Below are positions 1 through 9,927 of a DNA stretch of 21,032 bases, piece by piece. The DNA is from Isohypsibius dastychi (lineage: Eukaryota > Tardigrada > Eutardigrada > Parachela > Isohypsibiidae). The notes beneath the pieces are model-generated. The model made no database searches, was not told the DNA's origin, and worked only from the letters and a program-made list of their open reading frames with translations. Numbering within the stretch: the first letter of the stretch is position 1; each line of letters opens with the position of its first letter. The stretch covers positions 1 through 21,032 of the forward strand of contig JAQIWT010000405.1 of the NCBI GenBank assembly GCA_034696485.1, given 5' to 3'. Both the position numbers and the translations under genes were made by a program.

Positions 1-10
1 ACTTGCCGAC

Positions 11-71
11 GCAACTATCTTGCCGAGTTGCCCGGCAAGTTAGTTGCTAGTTGCGCGCAACTATCTTGCCG
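11..71. repeat. Three copies of a 15-mer in alternating orientation
   Basis: The 15-mer GCAACTATCTTGCCG occurs at 11-25 and again at 57-71. Between them, 33-47 is its reverse complement with one mismatch (CGGCAAGTTAGTTGC). The middle copy can therefore pair with either flanking copy, giving two alternative hairpins. The block starts within a few bases of the window edge, so it may continue further left as a larger repeat or the end of a transposable element. No coding frame is associated with it. Confidence 0.8.
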
Positions 72-781
72 GCTACACACGCATGCCATCAGATTATCGA
101 TATGTCATAAAGATTTCGTTTTGTTCTCGCAGAAAAGTAAGTAGCGCAATTGTTTATCTTGAAACTGTGTCATTTCGAAAACAAGAAGCAAGGAAAAACT
201 GGGTTCAAGAAGTCCATGACCAAGTTTCACATGTACAGTCAAGGTGAAGCATGATTACAGTATGCGCAAGACTTATCCCGCTAATTCAGTGGACATTTTT
301 TGCGGTCGAAATTTGCCGCTTTTTCTGCCGCTGTCGCTTTTCACTCAGTGCAAATTCCATCGCAATATTAAATTTGAAGAGCGACGATGTGATTACAAAA
401 GACAGGAACGAGACGAAGAGCTTGGGAGGAAACAGAAATCTTGGAAGGCTTCACCATCGCCCAGTCAAACTAAAACATTTGATTGTGACACATGTTCGTT
501 TTTGTCACTTGTTCGGTTGATTGGTGGTGCTGGCCAAATCATAGCTACCCAGGATGCTGGACGCGTTCCGTGGAATGGTACAGAACATCTGATAAACAAA
601 TATGCGGTCGTTTCTAAAAAAGATTCAAATTCGGTGGTTCTATGGAATGGAACCGCACTCAGTGTTAACTCTTTCTGTTTTTGGCCGTAATTTACAGATT
701 ACATTTAAGCCCGAGCATATGATCAAATGAAATTCCAACAGAGCTTATATAGAATAGGCTCAAATCACGTGAGGGGGCGTT

Positions 782-794
782 GGGGGGGGGGGGG
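782..794 (+). repeat. G13 homopolymer
   Basis: Thirteen consecutive G follow a G-rich lead-in (GAGGGGGCG) at about 771-779. Together they make a G-dense patch that could form a quadruplex. It lies about 1.3 kb upstream of the GPCR start, on that gene's sense strand. Confidence 0.9.
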
Positions 795-2081
795 TACTTT
801 ATGTATCGAAGTGTATTCCTAGTGGGAAAAAACATATTGAAATGAAGTATTTATATTTTCTTGCATAACTCAAATCTAGATCATGGTCATGGCACAAAAT
901 TCGTTGCGTTGACACACAAATAATTTCTGCCATACTTGCTCTGAAGTTAAGTATTTGTAGTTGCAATTTCGGTGAGAGAAATAACCGTCAGGTCCCTAGA
1001 TGACTCAACGTCTAGAAAGAAGTGCTCAGTCCGACTAGTCTGCCAATCTAAACTGACCTCAATCGGAAGCGGTTTCACCGGAAATGACGTTGCACGGGAA
1101 AACAGGAAGTGGCCTGCAGATCCTAAGACGGCCAAAAATATAGGAGACACTTCTTAAGAACCCGGTAATCTAAATTAAATGAAGAAATATCTTTCTGTTT
1201 TTTGCTGTGGTTGGTCTTTTGGAAACAGACTTGCTAAGTGATAGGAGATTGAATGCGGGACCCCTCACTCTCACTTTTTTCGAAGATTTTGTAAGTTAAC
1301 TTTAAGAGCCCTCCGTCTATCTCAAAGAAAACTACTTTCATACGCAACATTTTATCAGCCTCGAATCGTCAACAACAACGTGTTTCCGAAAAAATGCAGA
1401 AATTAGAGAAAAGAATTGTCATTGATTTGACACATCCTCACGTGACGCGGTTTTGACTCATATTTCGTCATCCAGTCTGACCCATTATTCTTGACAGATT
1501 CCCGCAGTGAGAAAGTTTTTGTCCCCTTCGGTTAAATGAGAAATGATTGATGTTGTTGTTGTTACAATCATCAGCCTCACACTCTCGAGTATGTTAGAAG
1601 CAAAAGATCGAATGATGAATGACGAACTGGTCCAGGCCTGGATTGCGTAGGCTTCAGATGTCGCTTTGGGGAACCATATTCGAATGTCTTTCGAATCGGC
1701 AGATGAGCATGCAAATCCAATTCGATCTTAGTCAAGCACTGCCTGAATCAGCCGTTCGAAAGAAGAATACTTCCCCCTTCAGTCAGCATCGTCATTCATG
1801 GCTCAGGCTGGTCTCGGTGCGTGCAGGCTTTAGACGACGAACTATCTAACTGGCGATCGTTCTGAAGAGCAGTTGGGTTTCCTGCGTTGCCAGTGTACTG
1901 TAACATATTCACCGATGAATAGATTATGCGTCAACCTGTCATTCAGGCCACTTGAGACGAGGTGTGTCCGGAGGCGTATTTGAATTTGAAAGCCGTAAAT
2001 CACGATATATCTGCAGCTGGTATTTCCATCATTTCACGAAATTCAAACTGGTCATGTTGATTTGTTGCTCCGCGCGCAAAT

Positions 2082-4409
2082 ATGGACTCGGCTCTTATTC
2101 CTGATGGATATCTTGGAAGTGAAATGTGGAATAATGTTACCAACGATTCCATCTCAATCTCGACGGAATATCTGAACCCACAGAATAGTGCCCAGCAATC
2201 AACGAGTTTTGCGTCAAAAGTGACTTTATGTGTTCTTCTGCTTTTCCTCTGCACGATAGGTGAGAAATATCGTGTATTCTTCGTTCCGTAGCAGTGTCAG
2301 CTAGCATGCACGTGTGTGACACGTGAAACGTTTTCAATTGCTTTTTAAATACCGCGTTTTTGTGATGTCAATAACGAGAGTCATCGACCAAATAAAAAAG
2401 AGTATTTTCGTAGTTGAGTCACCTCCACGACCAGGGTTCGGACTGACCGTCGCCGACAGTAACACCCCAGAGGGGCTTTTAAAATTTACTGCAGCGTATA
2501 GTAATCGAGTGCCTGGAATCGAAAATTCAGTTAATCACCAGTCACGCGTATAACAACTTGTTTGTAAAGAAGAACTCATTTGTAAAAAAGCGTGAATTAA
2601 GGGGTATCATACAAGCTTGTTTTTTTACAGATGGTCAAAATTGGTCCGACTACGAAATACGTAGCTAGCTATTGAACAAATCTGAATTTACAAAACAGTC
2701 CAACATTAACACTCAGTAAATCCGCTGGTCATGATGAAACCTCTGATTTCGGTGGTTTCGTGAAACCCATGACTCGACACGAGAACATTAGAACGATGTT
2801 GATGACACTGTTGAGTCTCTCCGAAAATGAAAAATAGTTGAACTCGAGTTGGAGTTTTTGGCTCCTCCTTGTGGTCATCGCAGAAACACAGACCCTTCGT
2901 CATTTCAGATCAATCCATATTCATTCCAGTTGTCTTTTCGCTTTCTGCTCAAGAATTATACCTTGGACTCGACTTTAAGTTCACAAACCGTCATAATGGG
3001 CGCTACGCAGTCAGCTAATCATAAGAAAACCCCGAGGTCTTTGCAGATATATCTTGCTGCCTTGTTCTTACACATTTCCATGTTGTGCACGTCTTTTTGA
3101 ACCCATTTAAACATTAAACGGCTGAACCATTTATTTCTTGTGTAGGTAACACCTTGGTGCTCTACGTCACATGTCGCCATCGCCAACTACGAACAGTCGC
3201 CAACTTTCTTCTGGGAAATCTAGCATGGGCCGATCTCTGCATGGCTTTACTCCATACCGGACCTAATATATACCTTCTGTTAACCGAAGAATGGATATTC
3301 GGTATCGACCCTCTCGGCCAGCATCTATGCAAAGCATTCAGCTACATGCGCAGCGTCAGCTACCATGGATCGATCCATATTCTAATGGTGAGATTTACAA
3401 GTCCCCCTCGTTCTGTTTCGTGATGTCCCAACCACGCGAAGTGGCCCATATTTAACGGTTCTCATTGCAGCTGATTGCCGCAGAGCGATTCATGGCCGTA
3501 GTCCGGCCGTCAAGCCAGTGTTTTCTTCTCTCGTCATCTGGGATTCGTCTCGCAGTATTCATGGCATGGATATTGAGCTTCATAGCCAGCATCCCAAACG
3601 CTCTTTTCTCGATCGCCTGGAGGCATGAGTATTCTGATGGAGGTTCGGGAACTATCGTGCAGAACATGTGCATTCGAGACTATACCAACCCAGCGATCCA
3701 CTGGGCTGCCTATGATATCTGCCTCTTCGTGTTTTGGTTCGTTTTGCCGCTAAGCATGATGATTACGTCGTTCATCCTTGTCGAAAACGAACTCAAGCGA
3801 CACGCTGCAGCAAAACAATGTAGCTCAATCGAGGTGAAGGAAAAAATTATGAACAACCGGAGCACAAATGACTGCGGGTCCTTGTCGACCCAGTCGGCGA
3901 CCGATAGTCTCCTCAGCGAAAGTTTGATCAACAACCTCGCGGTCAGCTACAGTGGTGGGAAATCTGAAAAAAATTTCAGTTCGAAACAGCGATTTCTGAT
4001 GCCGCGTTCGAAGGACCCTTCATTGCCCGAATGCTGCAAGGAAAAAACCAGCTGTAAGATTCCTGGAAAAGTTATTGCTTTAAAACTTGCAAACTGACTT
4101 TTCTTATAAATTGCAGGGTCAAATTGCTTTGACTCAGCACCTTTTGAACTTCAAGCCACTTCACTCAGCGCTGAGGAATGTAAAAGCTTTGTTCGGGTAC
4201 TGCAAGTCATGGTGGCTGTCTTCTTCATCTGCTGGCTGCCCATGCATCTTCGCAAGATGGTCTTCTACACGCTCCGGTACAGTCCTTGGCATGGATATCT
4301 GCCACTGCTCACGGACTGGCTGGTGGTCATCCACGGTACAGTGAATCCAATCATCTACTTATCGTTCTCTGCGCATTTCCGTATGTGCGTCCGGGAGGTT
4401 TTCCGCTGA
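2082..4409 (+). CDS. Class A (rhodopsin-like) G-protein-coupled receptor, probably peptide-type, 4 exons
   Basis: A seven-helix plasma-membrane receptor, expected to signal through heterotrimeric G proteins. My model joins exons 2082-2259, 3146-3387, 3471-4053 and 4117-4409 (intron phases 1, 0 and 1; all GT-AG) to give 431 aa. The extracellular N-terminus has sequons at N18 and N21. TM1 carries the G60-N61 pair, TM2 carries LAWAD (85-89), and C121 and C207 are the likely TM3-ECL2 disulfide. The usual DRY is ERF (145-147), TM6 has CWLP (373-376) and TM7 has NPIIY (411-415), followed by a short helix 8. The third intracellular loop is long (over 100 residues), Ser-rich and partly basic. The residues before ERF resemble the rhodopsin beta group of neuropeptide receptors, but I cannot name the ligand. 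ATG at 2082 gives an open exon with sequons and TM1. The tail is unusually short, and an alternative 3' exon is listed separately. Confidence 0.85.
2260..3145 (+). other. Intron 1 of the 2082-4409 GPCR
   Basis: This 886-base phase-1 intron starts GTGAGA and ends TTGTGTAG, and it splits the glycine codon of the TM1 Gly-Asn pair. It contains a small open frame with an ATG at 2997 (starting Met-Gly-Ala-Thr-Gln-Ser) and a hydrophobic end. That frame has no convincing donor to join it to the receptor, so I do not call it an exon. Confidence 0.75.
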
Positions 4410-4948
4410 GCTCTGTTGTCAACGCCGTTAACAATGACCCACGGACGTCTGCCATCTTGAATTGCCGAATAACTGAAGTTCAAAAGACTTGGCGTTCTGT
4501 TGGCAATGCTGCAGTCCTATCGGGGAAACATCAAACTTGCGGGATCTGTGCGTATGTCGATCTTCATGCTCGTAGATCATGAAGATCTATGAATATTCGT
4601 CGTGACTCAACGTGGCTGTTTGCGTCATTAATGCTGCAGACCTCGAATTCTATTTGTTCCTGGAATGCAGTGTGCTACGCTGTCTTACTCTGTCTGTGTG
4701 AAAGGTCAACTCCTGCAAACTATCTCTCATGTCTCGTATTTTATTTAAATCTTTACATAATACGATTATTTCCAGAAAACGGTTCTTCATCTGTCAACGC
4801 TCCGCTTCACCCTAATGTTTGGCTTACATACTTGTCAGAAGAAGAGAAACAAGAAAAAGTTCGCAGAAAACGGCAGTTTTTCCGGTCCAGCCTTGCAGGC
4901 AGCGTGTCGTCCCACACCCCAACGCAGAATCAAATCAATCCCTTGTGA
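4381..4948 (+). other. Possible alternative intron and C-terminal exon of the GPCR
   Basis: A strong donor (GTATGTG) sits at 4381 inside the helix-8 coding sequence, after the first base of a codon. A good acceptor (ATTTCCAG) ends at 4775. Splicing them keeps phase: the codon becomes CAA (Gln 423), followed by 56 residues encoded at 4778-4948 and a stop. That tail is hydrophilic and contains a Lys/Arg-rich stretch (KVRRKRQF). It would make a 479-aa receptor with a conventional-length tail, but it would lose the Arg-Met-Cys-Val-Arg-Glu-Val-Phe helix 8 of the unspliced form. The phase match could be chance (about 1 in 3). Confidence 0.35.
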
Positions 4949-5771
4949 AAACCCCACTGGGAGTCCTCAGAAAGTTCTGTATTAGAGAGGTGGAACCTCG
5001 CTACAAGAGTAGATAGGCTTTGGATACTGGTGTAGAAAGTTTGTTGCCACGAAATTCTAAACGTGACCTTTAGGTATTCACCCTTTTACGGCGTCGACTG
5101 GATTCAGTGGAGTGTGCTTAGCATAACAAGAACGCAATTTCCGTGAGTTTTGAAGACAGGGGAGATTCAGTAATGGGGCATTGAGATTGGGGACAAGTCG
5201 TCGACAGTCCGAGCTGCGGGGCTGGTCCAAAATTGCTTGGCTTACCAAAGTGCAAGACTTAGTATAAGAAGATAGGCTGTCTGAATTACCACGATTTTTG
5301 GCAACCCTTGTAGACAGTTACCTTTGTAGCAGGCGATACTGCAACACGTTTAGGTCAATTCTGATTGCTTGGCCACGCCCTCATGACAAATAACGGACCC
5401 CTCACGAGCATGTTTTAAGACCTGCAAGGCAGCAGTTGCAAAATCCTGACAACGCTGTACGTCCGTGTAGAACGGTAACACTCGAGTGAGTGGGCGGCGA
5501 TGTCACATCTTTGACCATATCTAACCATGCAATGCAGATGCATCGCTAGTTCAGGGCGAGCTCGGACAGATTTTTGTAGCTAAGGAAAAACCCGTCTATT
5601 TCTGTCGGGCGACCTTGAAAGCATCAAAAAAGCGCGAATGATTGCATTGTTTGGCGCTCTTGTTTCTCGAAGAACCGGGAACTCGTGGCTGATATGATTT
5701 TCGTCAGCCGGTTTTGTGGCCAGTGCACTGATTGTCCGGTCTAGCATAAGACCTTTCTGAATTCAGATTTT
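4410..5771. other. Intergenic region between GPCR and aquaporin array
   Basis: Apart from the candidate alternative GPCR exon at 4776-4948, I see nothing codable with confidence. It should hold the 3' end of the GPCR and the promoter of the first aquaporin. No AATAAA was found close behind either possible GPCR stop. Confidence 0.6.
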
Positions 5772-6669
5772 ATGCAGGAGATACCATGTGTGGTTGCCTC
5801 CATTGCCCATGCTGGATTTATCCTCTTCGTCTGCCAGCTAGCTCGCGCTTTGAAGAACCACTTTATTACGGATTCTTTGTTAAAGATCACAGTTGAGGAG
5901 TTCATCTGTTCCCTCCAGTTATGCGTGACCAGCTTCGAGCTAGAAGTGATCAGGGAAGCATATGGAGTATCCGGGTATCTCATTGGCTTGTTCCTAACAG
6001 ATGTCACGTTTCTGATGACCTTTGAAAACGGCACAGCCGATCCGACTGAGCTACTGGAGCAATATTGCGACGTTGAGATCGGAATTGTAGAATATGTCAT
6101 GAGAACATCGTCGTCATTACTGGCCGCCACAGTGTCCGCTCAGGGGGCGAAAGTTTTTTGGGGGTTTCGAATGATCAGCAATCACGCTGTTGCCTTTACA
6201 AGCGTTGACTCGTGCAGTACCAGTTTGCAGGTAATTCAACAATCTTGAAATCTTTGAAAATTGGGTTCATTCTGGTGAATTAGGTTCCCCTCATGATGGG
6301 GATTTTTCTGGAAGCGTTGGAAACGTTTCTCTTCAGAGTGTTCCAGAAAACTGAAGCTTGCAACATTGTGACCGGTAGCATCGCTGATGTCGCGGTGACT
6401 TGCATTGGTGAACACTTCTTTCGTAGCTGGAAGCAAATTTGAGCTCAACGTTTTTGTTTACAGCACTGTTTCCAACCGGGGGCTACTTCAATCCAGCCTT
6501 AGCGCTATCCATGGAATATAACTGCAAGGACGGAAGCAACCAAGATGCATTTCTTGTTTACATGATGGGTCCCGCCATTGGAACATTAATTGCAGTCACA
6601 GTCGGTCCAACAGTCATCCGCATGTTTCAGGCTGATGGAACGGTGTCACGATCTACCAGGAGCGAATGA
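5772..6669 (+). CDS. AQP11-like: AQP11/12-like superaquaporin, array copy 1
   Basis: A six-helix channel of the unorthodox aquaporin subfamily; family members mostly sit in intracellular membranes and pass water, and some pass peroxide or glycerol. Exons 5772-6230, 6284-6407 and 6464-6669 give 262 aa. The introns are only 53 and 56 bases (phases 0 and 1). The EEFICSLQLC block (42-51) corresponds to the TM2 block of vertebrate AQP11. The first pore box is D90-P91-T92 where classical aquaporins have NPA and AQP11 has NPC. The second box is canonical N204-P205-A206, and C215 lies nine residues after it, the hallmark cysteine of superaquaporins. A sequon sits at N86. The ATG aligns exactly with that of the third copy, and both first exons are 153 codons, which fixes the start. 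By hand count, 83 of these 153 residues match copy 3. Substrate is not predictable from the sequence. Confidence 0.9.
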
Positions 6670-7411
6670 AAGGTCACTCAAAATCCATGTTCCTGTGGTG
6701 AAGCTGCAATTCACAATGACCTGTTCGATGGCATCGTAGCAGATTGCAGCTAGTACAGTACGGGCAGTCTCATGGGATATTCCGGATCAGCTGACTCCTG
6801 GAATACAGATCTTGAAAAGCGACACCCGACAGATATGACTGTCAGCCTCCGTATTTGTTGACTGTTCGGCTATGAACCACGCCATTGTCTGCTCGGGAGT
6901 AACTGTTTTCCACCTCACAAAAGTGACATGTCTCGGACTAATAGATTTCAACAATACCCGCAATAAGTGTTTTTTATGTTTTTATTAGAAAACCAGCTTT
7001 AATGCTTCGAAACTGCTGTTGCTAAGCTTAGTAAGACATCTCGGCGTTATTCAGTACATGTGTAAAGGAAAGAAAAATGTGTAAATATTCAGTACAGTAA
7101 AGTGCAAAGGTACTGCGGTTTTCTGACGTCACCCTCATTTATTTAACACTGCAGTGTTGTCAGAGATTGCGCAGTGTTTTCTGCACTTACGTATCTAGTA
7201 TGTTGCAAAAAATCTCTTTGAGCGCAGCGCCCTGTGGATGAAAATCCTTGTGGTATTGGCATGTACAACGTACGATTTCTCTTCGCTTCATGCAGCTCAT
7301 ACCTTCTCCATTCCATTCAATATGGGAAACCGATTTCTACTTCTGAATGAAACGAGTGGTTTTTAACAGCAGACAATCGGGCGCTTATCCATGTGATGCG
7401 AGTTTGACGTG
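6670..7411. other. Spacer between aquaporin copies 1 and 2
   Basis: About 740 bases with no supportable exon, presumably the 3' end of copy 1 and the promoter of copy 2. I found no AATAAA; T-rich sequence with AATAAG at about 6962 could act as a weak end signal, but that is a guess. Confidence 0.55.
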
Positions 7412-8503
7412 ATGCAAGATGATCACAGGTATCTAGCGTTACAAGAGCTCCAACCCCTTGTAGCCTCGATTTGTCATCTGGCTTTCATTCTGTCCGCATG
7501 CCAGACATTTCGCTTCGTCAAGAATATCCTGACCGAAGAGGAGGATCTCAGCAGAATTGCTGCTGAGGAGTTTATCGGGACTTTGCAGTTATGCATGACC
7601 AAACTCGAAATTGGGATCATTGTGTTGCAAGTTTACGGCACCACAGGTTACACCATGGGAATGTTTTTCACGTATTTCATCTACGAGCTGACCTTCGAAG
7701 ACGCGACTGCTGATCCTACAACATATTTGGACATGTATTGTACCAACAAAATAGATCTAGTGGAACTTGTTGTTAGAACATCCTTTTCCATAATGGGAGC
7801 TGCCGTTTCATACCAAGCTGTTCGCTTCTTTTGGTCGTTTCGTTTGATCCCACAGCATTCTGCATCGTTTGACGGATTGAACCCCTGTGTGGCAACTTTG
7901 CAGGTGAGCTCTCTTGTCTGGGCAAGCTTTTGCACTGGAATTTTTATGTTTTTTTTCGAAGACTACCGCGGTGTTTTCCAGGGCCGAGTTGAGCTAGGAT
8001 TTGCATTTGAGATTTTTATGACATTGGTGAACAGATATCTCCAAAATTCAGCGGAGTTCACCGTTTTGGAAGGCGCAGTTGCTGATGTCGGCATAACGGC
8101 TCTAGGTAAAGATAAAAGTAACCGAATCGATTGTGCGAAACTCTCTCAAACGAATTTCGAAAATCTAAGCATGTCGCATAGTTTTTGACAAATGATTGTT
8201 GGCTCATGGGCATACGTATTGATTATCGAACAGAGATCACGATTCACTGAATTAGATTTGACAGGCTCCCAGATTTCCGGAGGCTATTACAACCCGGCGC
8301 TGGCAATAGCGGCAGAGATGGGCTGCACGGGAATCACAGACCAGGATTTTGTGCTGGTGTACGTGATTGGACCGTTGATCGGTACACTGATGGCTGTCCA
8401 AATGTCACCTGATACTGGACAGACAAATCTGAAAACAGAAACTAGTTCTGCAATCTCCGGCAGCTGCGATGGCTTCAGCAAACGGCAGCCAGTATCGAAA
8501 TAA
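7412..8503 (+). CDS. AQP11-like: AQP11/12-like superaquaporin, array copy 2
   Basis: Second member of the tandem array. Exons 7412-7903, 7982-8105 and 8265-8503 give 284 aa, with the same phases (0, 1) and the same 124-base middle exon as its neighbours. The first ATG is at 7412 (the codon before it is GTG). The N-terminus is 9 residues longer than in copies 1 and 3, and two single-residue insertions follow, at about residues 40-45 and 68-71. The first pore box is D101-P102-T103 and the second is N215-P216-A217, with the superaquaporin cysteine at C226. The third exon is longer than in the other copies and encodes a Ser/Thr-rich tail of about 35 residues after TM6. It is the most divergent of the three; for example, the Asn-Gly-Thr sequon before the first box is lost (it reads Asp-Ala-Thr). 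Intron 1 is 78 bases, a multiple of three, without an in-frame stop. Confidence 0.88.
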
Positions 8504-8591
8504 CACTTCAAGCTGATAAAACCTTGTTAACGAAATATCAAACCAGTTAGCATGTACAGTATGCTTAGATCTCGAAGACCAGCAATCTTAA

Positions 8592-8597
8592 AATAAA
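8592..8597 (+). terminator. Candidate polyadenylation signal of aquaporin copy 2
   Basis: A perfect AATAAA lies 89 bases after the stop codon of copy 2 and well before the start of copy 3. Its position and strand fit a short 3' UTR. The cleavage site itself cannot be seen. Confidence 0.5.
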
Positions 8598-8797
8598 CTG
8601 ATTTCTGAGCTACCATTTGAATCTGAAATAATGTGGTGGCTCGGTGTCCGTTGCTTTTCTTAACTGATGCTAATTTTAGAAGGTCCCAGCAATCACACAG
8701 ACAGGGTTGTATAATCTGTGTTTTGGAAACTAGCATGTCGATCTGCATGTTTAATACGCGTTTTTTTAAACTGTGCCTATCGTTTCGCGCGGCTGAA

Positions 8798-8819
8798 TCG
8801 GTCAACATCTATTGACCGA
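8798..8819 (+). promoter_or_regulatory. Perfect 8-bp hairpin next to the start codon of aquaporin copy 3
   Basis: TCGGTCAA (8798-8805) and TTGACCGA (8812-8819) are perfect reverse complements around the 6-base loop CATCTA. The 3' arm ends two bases before the ATG at 8822. In the mRNA this would be a stable stem directly in front of the start codon, and in DNA a palindromic site. The loop is not the CAGUGN of an iron-responsive element. Copies 1 and 2 have no equivalent stem at this position. A function is inferred, not shown. Confidence 0.5.
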
Positions 8820-8821
8820 CG

Positions 8822-9927
8822 ATGGAAGAACTTCCACCATTGTTGGCTTCAGTTTCCCATGTGGGCTTCATTCTTATTTCCTGTCAGATCTTTCGTTTTT
8901 TCAAGAACATCGTTATCAAAGATCCGTTGACCAAGATCGCGGTTGAAGAGTTCATATGCACTTTGCAGTTGTGCGTTACTAATTTCGAGCTTGGGATCGT
9001 CACTGAGGTCTATGGATTATCGGGTTACGCGACGGGATTGTTTTTAACTTCCATCACATACTCGTTGACCTTTGAGAACGGAACAGCTGATCCATCGGAA
9101 TGTCTGGACAAATACTGCAAGATGCAGACTGGGCTAAAGGAGTTCTTGCTCAGGAGTGCATTTTCTTTATTCGGAGCTGCTGTTTCGTTCAGGGCAGCTA
9201 AGGTTTTCTGGTCACTGGGAATGATCAAAGAGCACACTGTTGCATTTATCGGAAGCGGCGAGTGTACGGCCAGCCTTCAGGTACATATCCCGTTACAGTT
9301 CGAGTTGTGTCAAGGGGGGGGGGTGGCTTTTATTTTGTCCGACCAAATTAAATAGCTTCCGAGAAGACCCTGAGAATGGCTGAAATCGGGAACCTGGACA
9401 GCCACTGTAGTATCTCAAAATCGGTTACTACTGTGACTATATTAAACTCTCTCTCGTTGCAGGTACCTCTTACTGTGGCGCTGTGCTTTGAATGTGCAGA
9501 AACTTTTTTAAACCGATTAGTCCAGAATACCAATGGGTTCAACATGTTGACCGGGGGCCTGTCAGACGTAGCCATAACATTCATCGGTGAGCAACGACCT
9601 CTCAAGTTGACAGAAATAAATTCAAATAATTCGGTGTATCCGAATGTATTCGGTGTATCCATCCACCGTATCCGAATTCCAGTCCTCCTTTCATGGATGT
9701 TTTTTGACGCTCTCTTCTCAGGTTTGTTATTCACGGGCGGGTACTTCAATCCTTCCCTGGCGATGGCAATGGAGCTTGGCTGCAGCGGCTTGACTTACTC
9801 TGACTTCGCACTTGTTTACGCGATCGGGCCAGCTGTTGGAACTCTGATCGCACTGCAGACGGGACCAAAGATACTCAGGTTAATCCAGGAGGAACAGCCG
9901 CAGGAAATTCACTTACACGCAGATTGA
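8822..9927 (+). CDS. AQP11-like: AQP11/12-like superaquaporin, array copy 3
   Basis: Third member of the array. Exons 8822-9280, 9463-9586 and 9722-9927 give 262 aa. All three exon lengths (459, 124 and 206 bases) are identical to copy 1, so these two are close paralogues. The first pore box is D90-P91-S92. The second is N204-P205-S206, so the NPA triplet is altered in both halves. The superaquaporin cysteine C215 is kept. The EEFICTLQLC block (42-51) and the Trp-Ser-Leu-Gly motif after TM4 match vertebrate AQP11 regions as I know them. The short C-terminus is rich in Glu, Gln and His. Introns are larger than in copy 1 (182 and 135 bases), and intron 1 holds a G10 run. A hairpin abuts the start codon. 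Confidence 0.9.
9314..9323 (+). repeat. G10 run in intron 1 of aquaporin copy 3
   Basis: Ten consecutive G sit 34 bases after the donor of a 182-base intron, on the sense strand. Intronic G-runs can act as splicing enhancers; whether this one does is unknown. It may also be unstable in length between individuals or assemblies. Confidence 0.85.

Larger units (their letters stand above)
1..2081. other. Upstream intergenic region, no gene supported
   Basis: Several open frames occur on both strands here, the longest about 148 codons at 244-690. None shows a recognisable domain, signal peptide, repeat architecture or flanking splice pattern that joins it to another exon. I see an inverted/direct repeat cluster at the left edge and a 13-G run at 782-794. 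Part of the stretch before 2082 should be promoter and 5' leader of the GPCR that starts there, but I see no clear TATA box or other core element. Confidence 0.6.
8504..8821. other. Short spacer between aquaporin copies 2 and 3
   Basis: Only 318 bases separate the stop of copy 2 from the start of copy 3. They hold the candidate poly(A) signal at 8592 and the hairpin at 8798-8819. The promoter of copy 3 must therefore be very compact, overlap copy 2's 3' end, or be shared. No TATA box is evident. Confidence 0.55.

Noticed and set aside
244-690. 148-codon open frame with a Trp-Asn-Gly-Thr motif occurring twice
   Set aside because: No domain, signal peptide or splice continuity, and an overlapping second frame is also open. 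It is a plausible chance frame in intergenic DNA.
2849-3100. Open frame inside GPCR intron 1, with an internal ATG at 2997 followed by a hydrophobic end that might be an alternative first exon
   Set aside because: It ends in a stop without a convincing donor, and the 2082 exon already supplies sequons and TM1 in correct phase.
4286-4582. 98-codon frame overlapping the last GPCR exon
   Set aside because: It is the shifted-frame shadow of the TM6-TM7 coding sequence; the TM6/NPIIY frame is the real one.
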